Shown: positions 36,536 to 49,982 of the stretch, piece after piece
How the letters are laid out: the number at the start of each line of letters is the position of its first letter
Position numbering within the stretch: the stretch's first letter is position 1
From: Hydractinia symbiolongicarpus
Taxonomy: Eukaryota; Cnidaria; Hydrozoa; Anthoathecata; Hydractiniidae
NCBI RefSeq assembly: GCF_029227915.1
Contig: NC_079880.1
Span: 2,048,001 to 2,112,000 of the forward strand
Direction of reading: 5' to 3'
Length of the DNA: 64,000 nucleotides
Translations under genes and position numbers: made by a program
The notes under the pieces: generated by a model
The model's input: only the letters and a program-made list of their open reading frames with translations
Told to the model about the DNA's origin: nothing
Database searches by the model: none

Positions 36536-39500
36536 ATGAGACTTGCAGTTTTCAAAAATGTTTTCATTTTTGATGAGGCGGTTAATAAAAGAGGTTTAAT
36601 CGCCGGCAAACGAAATCCCGCGATTTCCCGTAAATCCTGGGCTTGGCCCGTATAGTCTAATGTATACAAAGAAAGTACCCAGAGAGTAAACTCATTTCCC
36701 GAACGATTTTTTAAATTTTTTTTTCACCACTAAAACGCATGAGACTTGTAGTTTTCAAAAATGTTTTCATTTTCGATGAGACGCTGAATAAAAGAAGCTT
36801 AATCGCCGGCAAACGAAAACCTGCGATTTCCCGTAAATCCCGAGTCGGCCCGTATAGTCAAAAGTATACAAAGAAAGTACCCAGGGTGTAAACTCCTTTC
36901 CTGAACGATTTTTTAAATTATTATTTCACCACTAAAGCCCATGAGACTTGTAGTATTTAAAAATGTTTTCATTTTTGATGAGACGCTGAATAAAAGAAGT
37001 TTAATCGCCGGCAAACGAAAACCCGCGATTTCCCGTAAATCCCGGGCTTGGCCCGTATAGTCGAATGTATACAAAGAAAGTACCCTGTGAGTAAACTCAT
37101 TTCCAGAACGATTTTTTAATTTATTTTTTCAACACTAAAACGCATGAGACTTGTAGTTTTCAAAAATATTTTCATTTTTGATGAGACGCTTAATGAAAGA
37201 GGTTTAATCGCCGGCAAACGAAAACCCGAGATTTCCCGTAAATACCGGGCTTGGCCCGTATAGTCAAAACTATACAAAGATAGTACCCAGGGAGTAAACT
37301 CATTTCCCGAACGATTTTTTAAATTATTATTTCATCACTAAAGCCCATGAGACTTGTAGTTTTTAAAAATGTTTTCATTTTTGATGAGACGCTGAATAAA
37401 AGAAGTTTAATTGCCGGCAAACGAAAACCCGCGACTTCCCGTAAATCCCGGACTCGGCCCGTATAGTCAAAAGTATACAAAGAAAGTACCCAGGGAGTAA
37501 ACTCCTTTCCCAAACGATTTTTTAAATTATTATTTCACCACTAAAGCCCATGAGACTTGTAGTATTTAAAAATATTTTCATTTTTGATGAGACGCTGAAT
37601 AAAAGAAGTTTAATCGCCGGCAAACGAAAACCCGCGACTTCCCGTAAATCCCGGACTCAGCCCGTATAGTCAAAAGTATACAAAGAAAGTACCCAGGGAG
37701 TAAACTCATTTCCCGAACGATTTTTTAAATTATTTTTTCACCACTAAAACGCATGAGCCTTGTAGTTTTCAAAAATGTTTTCATTTTTGATGAGACGCTG
37801 AATAAAAGAAGTTTAATCGCCGGCAAACGAAAACCTGCGATTTCCCGTAAATTCCGGACTCGGCCCGTATAGTCAAAAGTATACAAAGAAAGTACCCGGG
37901 GTGCAAACTCATTTCCCCAACGATTTTTTAAATTATTATTTCACCACTAAAGCCCATGAGACTTGTAGTTTTTAAAAATGTTTTCATTTTTGATGAGACG
38001 CTGAATAAAAGAAGTTTAATTCTCGGCAAACGAAAACCCGCGACTTCCCGTAAATCCCGGACTCGGCCCGTATAGTCAAAAGTATACAAAGAAAGTACCC
38101 AGGGAGTAAACTCATTTCCCGAACGATTTTTTAAATTAATTTTCACCACTAAAACGCATGAGACTTGTAGTTTCCAGAAATGTTTTCATTTTTCATGAGA
38201 CGCTTAATGAAAGTTGTTAAATCGCCGGCAAACGAAAACCCGCGATTTACCGTAAATCCCGGGCTTGGCCCGTATAGTAGAATGTATACAAAGAAAGTAC
38301 CCTGTGAGTAAACTCATTTCCCGAACGAATTTTTAAATTATTTTTTCACCACTAAAACGCATGAGACTTGTAGTTTTCAGAAATGTTTTCATTTTTGATG
38401 AGACGCTTAATAAAAGTGGTTTAATCGCCAGGAAACGAAAAACCGCGATTTCCCGTAAATCCCGGCCTCGGCCCGTATAGTCGAATGTATACAAAGAAAG
38501 TTCCCTGTAAGTAAACTCATTTCCGAAACGATTTTTTCAATTATCTTTTCACCACTAAAACGCATGAGACTTGCAGTTTTCAAAAATGTTTTCATTTTTG
38601 ATGACACGCTTAATAAAAGAGGTTTAATCGCCGGCAAACGAAATCCCGCGATTTCCCGTAAATCCCGGGCTTGGCCCGTATAGTCGAATGTATACAAAGA
38701 AAGTACCCCGAGAGTAAACTCATTTCCCGAACGATTTTTTAAATTTTTTTTTCACCACTAAAACGCATGAGACTTGCAGTTTTCAAAAATGTTTTCATTT
38801 TTGATGAGGCGCTTAATAAAAGAGGTTTAATCGCCGGCAAACGAAATCCCGCGATTTCCCGTAAATCCTGGGCTTGGCCCGTATAGTCTAATGTATACAA
38901 AGAAAGTACCCAGAGAGTAAACTCATTTCCCGAACGATTTTTTAAATTTTTTTTTCACCACTAAAACGCATGAGACTTGTAGTTTTCAAAAATGTTTTCA
39001 TTTTTGATGAGACGCTGAATAAAAGAAGCTTAATCGCCGGCAAACGAAAACCTGCGATTTCCTGTAAATCCCGAGTCGGCCCGTATAGTCAAAAGTATAC
39101 AAAGAAAGTACCCAGGGTGTAAACTCCTTTCCTGAACGATTTTTTAAATTATTATTTCACCACTAAAGCCCATGAGACTTGTAGTATTTAAAAATGTTTT
39201 CATTTTTGATGAGACGCTGAATAAAAGAAGTTTAATCGCCGGCAAACGAAAACCCGCGATTTCCCGTAAATCCCGGGCTTGGCCCGTATAGTCGAATGTA
39301 TACAAAGAAAGTACCCTGTGAGTAAACTCATTTCCAGAACGATTTTTTAATTTATTTTTTCAACACTAAAACGCATGAGACTTGTAGTTTTCAAAAATGT
39401 TTTCATTTTTGATGAGACGCTTAATGAAAGAGGTTTAATCGCCGGCAAACGAAAACCCGAGATTTCCCGTAAATACCGGGCTTGGCCCGTATAGTCAAAA

Positions 39501-41610
39501 GTATACAAAGATAGTACCCAGGGAGTAAACTCATTTCCCGAACGATTTTTTAAATTATTATTTCATCACTAAAGCCCATGAGACTTGTAGTTTTTAAAAA
39601 TGTTTTCATTTTTGATGAGACGCTGAATAAAAGAAGTTTAATTGCCGGCAAACGAAAACCCGCGACTTCCCGTAAATCCCGGACTCGGCCCGTATAGTCA
39701 AAAGTATACAAAGAAAGTACCCAGGGAGTAAACTCATTTCCCGGACGATTTTTTAAATTAATTTTCACCACTAAAACGCATGAGACTTGTAGTTTTCAGA
39801 AATATTTTCATTTTTGATGAGACGCTTAATGAAAGTTGTTAAATCGCCGGCAAACGAAAACCCGCGATTTCCCGTAAATACCGGGCTTGGCCCGTATAGT
39901 CGAATGTATACAAAGAAAGTACCCTGTGAGTAAACTCATTTCCCGAACGAATTTTTAAATTATTTTTTCACCACTAAAGCCCATGAGACTTGTAGTATTT
40001 AAAAATATTTTCATTTTTGATGAGACGCTGAATAAAAGAAGTTTAATCGCCGGCAAACGAAATCCCGCGATTTCCCGTAAATCCCGCGCTTGGCCCGTAT
40101 AGTCGAATGTATACAAAGAAAGTACCCAGAGAGTAAACTCATTTCCCGAACGATTTTTTAATTTTTTTTTTTCACCACTAAAACGCATGAGACTTGTAGT
40201 TTTCAAAAATGTTTTCATTTTTGATGAGACGCTGAATAAAAGAAGCTTAATCGCCGGCAAACGAAAACCTGCGATTTCCCGTAAATCCCGAGTCGGCCCG
40301 TATAGTCAAAAGTATACAAAGAAAGTACCCAGGGTGTAAACTCCTTTCCCGAACGATTTTTTAAATTATTATTTCACCACTAAAGCCCATGAGACTTGTA
40401 GTATTTAAAAATATTTTCATTTTTGATGAGACGCTGAATAAAAGAAGTTTAATCGCCGGCAAACGAAAACCCGCGACTTCCCGTAAATCCCGGACTCAGC
40501 CCGTATAGTCAAAAGTATACAAAGAAAGTACCCAGGGAGTAAACGCATTTCCCGAACGATTTTTTAAATTATTTTTTCACCACTAAAACGCATGAGCCTT
40601 GTAGTTTTCAAAAATGTTTTCATTTTTGATGAGACGCTGAATAAAAGAAGTTTAATCGCCGGCAAACGAAAACCTGCGATTTCCCGTAAATTCCGGACTT
40701 GGCCCGTATAGTCAAAAGTATACAAAGAAAGTACCCGGGGTGCAAACTCATTTCCCCAACGATTTTTTAAATTATTATTTCACCACTAAAGCCCATGAGA
40801 CTTGTAGTTTTTAAAAATGTTTTCATTTTTGATGAGACGCTGAATAAAAGAGGTTTAATTCTCGGCAAACGAAAACCCGCGACTTCCCGTAAATCCCGGA
40901 CTCGGCTCGTATAGTCAAAAGTATACAAAGAAAGTACCCAGGGAGTAAACTCATTTCCCGAACGATTTTTTAAATTAATTTTCACCACTAAAACGCATGA
41001 GACTTGTAGTTTCCAGAAATGTTTTCATTTTTCATGAGACGCTTAATGAAAGTTGTTAAATCGCCGGCAAACGAAAACCCGCGATTTACCGTAAATCCCG
41101 GGGTTGGCCCGTATAGTCGAATGTATACAAAGAAAGTACCCTGTGAGTAAACTAATTTCCCGAACGAATTTTTAAATTATTTTTTCACCACTAAAACGCA
41201 TGAGACTTGTAGTTTTCAGAAATGTTTTCATTTTTGATGAGACGCTTAATAAAAGTGGTTTAATCGCCAGGAAACGAAAAACCGCGATTTCCCGTAAATC
41301 CCGGCCTCGGCCCGTATAGTCGAATGTATACAAAGAAAGTTCCCTGTAAGTAAACTCATTTCCGAAACGATTTTTTCAATTATCTTTTCACCACTAAAAC
41401 GCATGAGACTTGCAGTTTTCAAAAATGTTTTCATTTTTGATGACACGCTTAATAAAAGAGGTTTAATCGCCGGCAAACGAAATCCCGCGATTTCCCGTAA
41501 ATCCCGGGCTTGGCCCGTATAGTCGAATGTATACAAAGAAAGTACCCCGAGAGTAAACTCATTTCCCGAACGATTTTTTAAATTTTTTTTTCACCACTAA
41601 AACGCATGAG
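36535..41610 (+). repeat. 11-unit tandem duplication (2231 bp), second copy enlarged by 3 units
   Basis: The tag GACTTGCAG followed by GATGAGGCG starts the copies at about 36535 and 38766, and TAGTCTAATGTATAC lies at 36653 and 38884, both 2231 bp apart. Beyond about 39.7 kb the offset becomes 2839 bp, as in the GCCAGGAAACGAAAAACC tag at 38428 and 41267 and the AATTCTCGGC tag near 38.0 and 40.9 kb. The change of 608 bp equals three units, located at about 39.73-40.33 kb. The second copy gained three units or the first lost them. Confidence 0.8.
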
Positions 41611-43591
41611 ACTTGTAGTTTTCAAAAATGTTTTCATTTTTGATGAGACGCTGAATAAAAGAAGCTTAATCGCCGGCAAACGAAAACCTGCGATTTCCCG
41701 TAAATCCCGAGTCGGCCCGTATGGTCAAAAGTATACAAAGAAAGTACCCAGGGTGTAAACTCCTTTCCCGAACGATTTTTTAAATTATTATTTCACCACT
41801 AAAGCCCATGAGACTTGTAGTATTTAAAAAAGTTTTCATTTTTGATGAGACGCTGAATAAAAGAAGTTTAATCGCCGGCAAACGAAAACCTGCGATTTCC
41901 CGTAAATCTCGAGTCGGCATGTATAGTCAAAAGTATACAAAGAAAGTACCCAGGGTGTAAACTCCTTTCCCAAACGATTTTTTAAATTATTATTTCACCA
42001 CTAAAGCCCATGAGACTTGTAGTATTTAAAAATATTTTCATTTTTGATGAGACGCTGAATAAAAGAAGTTTAATCGCCGGCAAACGAAAACCTGCGACTT
42101 CCCGTAAATCCCGGACTCAGCCCGTATAGTCAAAAGTATACAACGAAAGTACCCAGGGAGTAAACTCATTTCCCGAACGATTTTTTATATTATTTTTTCA
42201 CCACCAAAACGCATGAGACTTGTAGTTTTCAAAAATGTTTTCATTTTTGATGAGACGCTGAATAAAAGAAGTTTAATCGCCGGCAAACGAAAACCTGCGA
42301 TTTCCCGTAAATTCCGGACTCGCCCGTATAGTCAAAAGTATACAAAGAAAGTACCCGGGCTGTAAACTCATTTCCCGAACGATTTTTTAAATTATTATTT
42401 CACCACTAAAGCCCATGAGACTTGTAGTTTTCAGAAATGCTTTCATTTTTGATGAGACGCTTAATAAAAGTTGTTTAATCGCCGGCAAACGAAAACCCGC
42501 GATTTCCCGTAAATCCCGGGCTTGGCCCGTATAGTCAAATGTATACAAAGAAAGTACCCTGTGAGTAAACTCATTTCCCGAACGAATTTTTAAATTATTT
42601 TTTCACCACTAAAACGCATGAGACTTGTAGTTTTCAAAAATGTTTTCATTTTTGATGAGACGCTGAATAAAAGAAGTTTAATCGCCGGCAAACAAAAACT
42701 TGCGATTTCCCGTAAATCCCGGACTCGGCCCGTATAGTCAAAAGTATACAAATAAAGTACCCGGGGTGTAAACTCATTTCCCGAACGATTTTTTAAATTA
42801 TTATTTCACCACTAAAGCCCATGAGACTTGTAGTTTTTAAAAATGTTTTCATTTTTGATGAGACGCTGAATAAAAGAAGTTTAATTGCCGGCAAACGAAA
42901 ACCCGCGACTTCCCGTAAATCCCGGACTCGGCCCGTATAGTCAAAAGTATACAAAGAAAGTACCCAGGGAGTAAACTCATTTCCCGAACGATTTTTTAAA
43001 TAAATTTTCACCACTAAAACGCATGAGACTTGTAGTTTTCAGAAATGTTTTCATTTTTGATGAGACGCTTAATGAAAGTTGTTTAATCGCCGGCAAACGA
43101 AAACCCGCGATTTGCCGTAAATCCCGGGCCTGGCCCGTATAGTCGAATGTATACAAAAAAGTACCCTGTGAGTAAACTCATTTCCCGAACGAATTTTTAA
43201 ATTATTTTTTCACCACTAAAACGCATGAGACTTGTAGTTTTCAGAAATGTTTTCATTTTTGATGAGACGCTTAATAAAAGTGGTTTAATCGCCGGCAAAC
43301 GAAAACCCGCCATTTCCCGTAAATCCCGGACTCGGCCCGTATAGTCAAAAGTATACAAAGAAAGTACCCGGGGTGTAAACTCATTTCCAGAACGATTTTT
43401 TAAATTATTATTTCACCACAAAAGCCCATGAGACTTGTAGTTTTTAAAAATGTTTTCATTTTTGATGAGACGCTGAATAAAAGAAGTTTAATTGCCGGCA
43501 AACTAAAACCCGCGACTTCCCGTAAATCCCGGACTCGGCCCGTATAGTCAAAAGTATACAAAGAAAGTACCCAGGGAGTAAACTCATTTCC

Positions 43592-43761
43592 CGAACGATT
43601 TTTTAAATTAATTTTCACCACTAAAACGCATGAGACTTGTAGTTTTCAGAAATGTTTTCATTTTTGATGAGACGCTTAATGAAAGTTGTTTAATCGGCGG
43701 AAACGAGAACCATACAAAGAGACATATACAAAGAAAGTACCCAGGGTGTAAACGCATTTCC
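43592..43761 (+). repeat. Rearranged 170-bp unit, copy 1
   Basis: This unit is normal up to TTGTTTAATCG and then reads GCGGAAACGAGAACC, ACAAAGAGACATATACAAAG and back to the normal GAAAGTACCC. The GC-rich core from CGCCGGCAAACG to GGCCCGTATAG is lost and replaced by a short scrambled segment, a net loss of 32 bp. The local sequence contains two ATACAAAGA-like elements, as if produced by a small template switch. It is the oldest-looking or at least a distinct copy, since it has AAAGAGACAT where the other two have AAAGATACAT. Confidence 0.85.
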
Positions 43762-46700
43762 CGAACGATTTTTTAAATTATTATTTCACCACTAAAGCCC
43801 ATGAGACTTGTAGTATATAAAAATATTTTCATTTTTGATGAGACGCTGAATAAAAGAAGTTTAATCGCCGGCAAACGAAAACCCGCGACTTCCCGTAAAT
43901 CCCGGACTCGGCCCGTATAGTCAAAAGTATAAAAAGAAAGTACCCAGGGAGTAAACTCATTTCCCGAACGATTTTTTAAATTAATTTTCACCACTAAAAC
44001 GCATGAGACTTGTAGTTTTCAGAAATGTTTTCATTTTTGATGAGACGCTTAATGAAAGTTGTTCAATCGCCGGCAAACGAAAACCCGCGATTTCCCGTAA
44101 ATCCCGGGCTTGGCCCGTATAGTCGAATGTATACAAAGAAAGTACCCTGTGAGTAAACTCATTTCCCGAACGAATTTTTAAATTATTTTTTCACCACTAA
44201 AACGCATGAGACTTGTAGTTTTCAAAAATGTTTTCATTTTTGATGAGACGCTGAATAAAAGAAGTTTAATCGCCGGCAAACGAAAACCCGCGATTTCCCG
44301 TAAATCCCGGGCTTGGCCCGTATAGTCGAATGTATACAAAGAAAGTACCCTGTGAGTAAACTCATTTCCAGAACGATTTTTTAATTTATTTTTTCAACAC
44401 TAAAACGCATGAGACTTGTAGTTTTCAAAAATGTTTTCATTTTTGATGAGACGCTTAATGAAAGAGGTTTAATCGCCGGCAAACGAAAACCCGAGATTTC
44501 CCGTAAATACCGGGCTTGGCCCGTATAGTCAAAAGTATACAAAGATAGTACCCAGGGAGTAAACTCATTTCCCGAACGAATTTTTAAATTATTATTTCAT
44601 CACTAAAGCCCATGAGACTTGTAGTTTTTAAAAATGTTTTCATTTTTGATGAGACGCTGAATAAAAGAAGTTTAATTGCTGGCAAACGAAAACCCGCGAC
44701 TTCCCGTAAATCCCGGACTCGGCCCGTATAGTCAAAAGTATACAAAGAAAGTACCCAGGGAGTAAACTCATTTCCCGGACGATTTTTTAAATTAATTTTC
44801 ACCACTAAAACGCATGAGACTTGTAGTTTTCAGAAATGTTTTCATTTTTGATGAGACGCTTAATGAAAGTTGTTAAATCGCCGGCAAACGAAAACCCGCG
44901 ATTTCCCGTAAATACCGGGCTTGGCCCGTATAGTCGAATGTATACAAAGAAAGTACCCTGTGAGTAAACTCATTTCCCGAACGAATTTTTAAATTATTTT
45001 TTCACCACCAAAGCCCATGAGACTTGTAGTATTTAAAAATATTTTCATTTTTGATGAGACGCTGAATAAAAGAAGTTTAATCGCCGGCAAACGAAATCCC
45101 GCGATTTCCCGTAAATCCCGCGCTTGGCCCGTATAGTCGAATGTATACAAAGAAAGTACCCAGAGAGTAAACTCATTTCCCGAACGATTTTTTAATTTTT
45201 TTTTTTCACCACTAAAACGCATGAGACTTGTAGTTTTCAAAAATTTTTTCATTTTTGATGAGACGCTGAATAAAAGAAGCTTAATCGCCGGCAAACGAAA
45301 ACCTGCGATTTCCCGTAAATCCCGAGTCGGCCCGTATAGTCAAAAGTATACAAAGAAAGTACCCAGGGTGTAAACTCCTTTCCCGAACGATTTTTTAAAT
45401 TATTATTTCACCACTAAAGCCCATGAGACTTGTAGTATTTAAAAATATTTTCATTTTTGATGAGACGCTGAATAAAAGAAGTTTAATCGCCGGCAAACGA
45501 AAACCCGCGACTTCCCGTAAATCCCGGACTCAGCCCGTATAGTCAAAAGTATACAAAGAAAGTACCCAGGGAGTAAACTCATTTCCCGAACGATTTTTTA
45601 AATTATTTTTTCACCACTAAAACGCATGAGCCTTGTAGTTTTCAAAAATGTTTTCATTTTTGATGAGACGCTGAATAAAAGAAGTTTAATCGCCGGCAAA
45701 CGAAAACCTGCGATTTCCCGTAAATTCCGGACTTGGCCCGTATAGTCAAAAGTATACAAAGAAAGTACCCGGGGTGCAAACTCATTTCCCCAACGATTTT
45801 TTAAATTATTATTTCACCACTAAAGCCCATGAGACTTGTAGTTTTTAAAAATGTTTTCATTTTTGATGAGACGCTGAATAAAAGAGGTTTAATTCTCGGC
45901 AAACGAAAACCCGCGACTTCCCGTAAATCCCGGACTCGGCTCGTATAGTCAAAAGTATACAAAGAAAGTACCCAGGGAGTAAACTCATTTCCCGAACGAT
46001 TTTTTAAATTAATTTTCACCACTAAAACGCATGAGACTTGTAGTTTCCAGAAATGTTTTCATTTTTCATGAGACGCTTAATGAAAGTTGTTAAATCGCCG
46101 GCAAACGAAAACCCGCGATTTACCGTAAATCCCGGGCTTGGCCCGTATAGTCGAATGTATACAAAGAAAGTACCCTGTGAGTAAACTCATTTCCCGAACG
46201 AATTTTTAAATTATTTTTTCACCACTAAAACGCATGAGACTTGTAGTTTTCAGAAATGTTTTCATTTTTGATGAGACGCTTAATAAAAGTGGTTTAATCG
46301 CCAGGAAACGAAAAACCGCGAATTCCCGTAAATCCCGGCCTCGGCCCGTATAGTCGAATGTATACAAAGAAAGTTCCCTGTAAGTAAACTCATTTCCGAA
46401 ACGATTTTTTCAATTATCTTTTCACCACTAAAACGCATGAGACTTGCAGTTTTCAAAAATGTTTTCATTTTTGATGACACGCTTAATAAAAGAGGTTTAA
46501 TCGCCGGCAAACGAAATCCCGCGATTTCCCGTAAATCCCGGGCTTGGCCCGTATAGTCGAATGTATACAAAGAAAGTACCCCGAGAGTAAACTCATTTCC
46601 CGAACGATTTTTTAAATTTTTTTTTCACCACTAAAACGCATGAGACTTGTAGTTTTCAAAAATGTTTTCATTTTTGATGAGACGCTGAATAAAAGAAGCT

Positions 46701-48019
46701 TAATCGCCGGCAAACGAAAACCTGCGATTTCCCGTAAATCCCGAGTCGGCCCGTATGGTCAAAAGTATACAAAGAAAGTACCCAGGGTGTAAACTCCTTT
46801 CCCGAACGATTTTTTAAATTATTATTTCACCACTAAAGCCCATGAGACTTGTAGTATTTAAAAATGTTTTCATTTTTGATGAGACGCTGAATAAAAGAAG
46901 TTTAATCGCCGGCAAACGAAAACCTGCGATTTCCCGTAAATCTCGAGTCGGCCCGTATAGTCAAAAGTATACAAAGAAAGTACCCAGGGTGTAAACTCCT
47001 TTCCCAAACGATTTTTTAAATTATTATTTCACCACTAAAGCCCATGAGACTTGTAGTATTTAAAAATATTTTCATTTTTGATGAGACGCTGAATAAAAGA
47101 AGTTTAATCGCCGGCAAACGAAAACCTGCGACTTCCCGTAAATCCCGGACTCAGCCCGTATAGTCAAAAGTATACAACGAAAGTACCCAGGGAGTAAACT
47201 CATTTCCCGAACGATTTTTTATATTATTTTTTCACCACCAAAACGCATGAGACTTGTAGTTTTCAAAAATGTTTTCATTTTTGATGAGACGCTGAATAAA
47301 AGAAGTTTAATCGCCGGCAAACGAAAACCTGCGATTTCCCGTAAATTCCGGACTCGGCCCGTATAGTCAAAAGTATACAAAGAAAGTACCCGGGCTGTAA
47401 ACTCATTTCCCGAACGATTTTTTAAATTATTATTTCACCACTAAAGCCCATGAGACTTGTAGTTTTCAGAAATGCTTTCATTTTTGATGAGACGCTTAAT
47501 AAAAGTTGTTTAATCGCCGGCAAACGAAAACCCGCGATTTCCCGTAAATCCCGGGCTTGGCCCGTATAGTCAAATGTATACAAAGAAAGTACCCTGTGAG
47601 TAAACTCATTTCCCGAACGAATTTTTAAATTATTTTTTCACCACTAAAACGCATGAGACTTGTAGTTTTCAAAAATGTTTTCATTTTTGATGAGACGCTG
47701 AATAAAAGAAGTTTAATCGCCGGCAAACGAAAACCTGCGATTTCCCGTAAATCCCGGACTCGGCCCGTATAGTCAAAAGTATACAAAGAAAGTACCCGGG
47801 GTGTAAACTCATTTCCAGAACGATTTTTTAAATTATTATTTCACCACAAAAGCCCATGAGACTTGTAGTTTTTAAAAATGTTTTCATTTTTGATGAGACG
47901 CTGAATAAAAGAAGTTTAATTGCCGGCAAACTAAAACCCGCGACTTCCCGTAAATCCCGGACTCGGCCCGTATAGTCAAAAGTATATAAAGAAAGTACCC
48001 AGGGAGTAAACTCATTTCC

Positions 48020-48189
48020 CGAACGATTTTTTAAATTAATTTTCACCACTAAAACGCATGAGACTTGTAGTTTTCAGAAATGTTTTCATTTTTGATGAGA
48101 CGCTTAATGAAAGTTGTTTAATCGGCGGAAACGAGAACCATACAAAGATACATATACAAAGAAAGTACCCAGGGTGTAAACGCATTTCC
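48020..48189 (+). repeat. Rearranged 170-bp unit, copy 2
   Basis: Same 32-bp-shorter rearrangement as at 43592-43761, lying 4428 bp downstream within the second copy of the 5-kb duplication. It differs by AAAGATACAT versus AAAGAGACAT. The unit just upstream has the CACAAAAGCCC tag in both places, so the whole neighbourhood was copied and the rearrangement did not arise twice. Confidence 0.85.
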
Positions 48190-49812
48190 CGAACGATTTT
48201 TTAAATTATTATTTCACCACTAAAGCCCATGAGACTTGTAGTATATAAAAATATTTTCATTTTTGATGAGACGCTGAATAAAAGAAGTTTAATCGCCGGC
48301 AAACGAAAACCCGCGACTTCCCGTAAATCCCGGACTCGGCCCGTATAGTCAAAAGTATAAAAAGAAAGTACCCAGGGAGTAAACTCATTTCCCGAACGAT
48401 TTTTTAAATTAATTTTCACCACTAAAACGCATGAGACTTGTAGTTTTCAGAAATGTTTTCATTTTTGATGAGACGCTTAATGAAAGTTGTTCAATCGCCG
48501 GCAAACGAAAACCCGCGATTTCCCGTAAATCCCGGGCTTGGCCCGTATAGTCGAATGTATACAAAGAAAGTACCCTGTGAGTAAACTCATTTCCCGAACG
48601 AATTTTTAAATTATTTTTTCACCACTAAAACGCATGAGACTTGTAGTTTTCAAAAATGTTTTCATTTTTGATGAGACGCTGAATAAAAGTGGTTTAATCG
48701 CCGGCAAACGAAAATCCGCGATTTCCCGTAAATCCCGGGCTTGGCCCGTATAGTCGAATGTATACAAAGAAAGTACCCTGTGAGTAAACTCATTTCCAAA
48801 ACGATTTTTTAAATTATCTTTTCACCACTAAAACGCTTGAGACTTGTAGTTTTCAAAAATGTTTTCATTTTTGATGAGACGCTGAATAAAAGAAGTTTAA
48901 TTGCTGGCAAACGAAAACCCGCCATTTCCCGGAAACCCCGGACTCGGCCCGCATAGTCAAAAGTATACAAAGAAAGTACCCAGGGAGTAAACTCATTTCC
49001 CGAACGATTTTTTAAATTATTTTTTCACCACTAAATCGCATGAGACTTGTAGTTTTCAAAAATGTTTTCATTTTTGATGAGACGCTGAATAAAAGAAGTT
49101 TAATCGCCGGCAAACGAAAACCTGCGATTTCCCGTAAATCCCGGACTCGGCCCGTATAGTCAAAAGTATACAAAGAAATTACCCAGGGTGTAAACTCATT
49201 TCCCGAACGATTTTTTAAATTATTATTTCACCACTAAAGCCCATGAGACTTGTAGTATTTAAAAATATTTTCATTTTTGATGAGACGCTGAATAAAAGAA
49301 GTTTAATCGCCGGCAAACGAAAACCTGCCATTTCCCGTAAATCCCGGACTCGGCCCGTATAGTCAAAAGTATACAAAGAAAGTACCCAGGGTGTAAACTC
49401 ATTTCCCGAAAGATTTTTTAAATTATTATTTCACCACTAAAGCCCATGAGACTTGTAGTATTTAAAAATATTTTCATTTTTGATGAGACGCTGAATAAAA
49501 GAAGTTTAATCGCCGGCAAACGAAAACCCGCGACTTCCCGTAAATCCCGGACTCGGCCCGTATAGTCAAAAGTATACAAAGAAAGTACCCAGGGAGTAAA
49601 CTCATTTTCCGAACGATTTTTTAAATTTTTTTTTCACCACTAAAACGCATGAGACTTGTAGTTTTCAGAAATGTTTTCATTTTTGATGAGACGCTTAATG
49701 AAAGTTGTTTAATCGCCGGCAAACCAAAACCCGCGACTTCCCGTAAATCCCGGACTCGGCCCGTATAGTCAAAAGTATACAAAGAAAGTACCCAGGGAGT
49801 AAACTCATTTCC

Positions 49813-49982
49813 CGAACGATTTTTTAAATTAATTTTCACCACTAAAACGCATGAGACTTGTAGTTTTCAGAAATGTTTTCATTTTTGATGAGACGCTTAA
49901 TGAAAGTTGTTTAATCGGCGGAAACGAGAACCATACAAAGATACATATACAAAGAAAGTACCCAGGGTGTAAACGCATTTCC
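49813..49982 (+). repeat. Rearranged 170-bp unit, copy 3
   Basis: Third copy of the shortened unit, 1793 bp after the second. It shares AAAGATACAT with copy 2, so copies 2 and 3 are the closest pair. The following B unit has GTAGTATATAAAAATATTTC, with one T fewer than its counterparts. That 1-bp loss shifts the minus-strand frame and reduces the later offset to 1792 bp. Confidence 0.85.

Larger units (their letters stand above)
39190..48651 (+). repeat. 25-unit tandem duplication (5034 bp), second copy short by 3 units
   Basis: Copy 1 is 39190-44223 and copy 2 is 44224-48651. At the edge, the AAAAATG run begins at 39190 and 44224 and sequence downstream matches. Many tags share the 5034-bp offset, including AAATACCGGGC, AAATCCCGCGC, AATTCTCGGC, GCCAGGAAACG (41267 and 46301) and the 96-codon minus frame at 41246 and 46280. 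From about 47.75 kb the offset falls to 4428 bp, as in CACAAAAGCCC near 43.42 and 47.85 kb and the rearranged unit at 43693 and 48121. The 606-bp difference is three units, present in copy 1 at about 42.7-43.3 kb. Confidence 0.85.

Noticed and set aside
43592-43761. Similarity of the 170-bp unit to primate alpha satellite (171 bp)
   Set aside because: The length match is coincidence. It is a deleted 202-bp unit of this satellite, and its sequence is not alpha-satellite-like to my reading.
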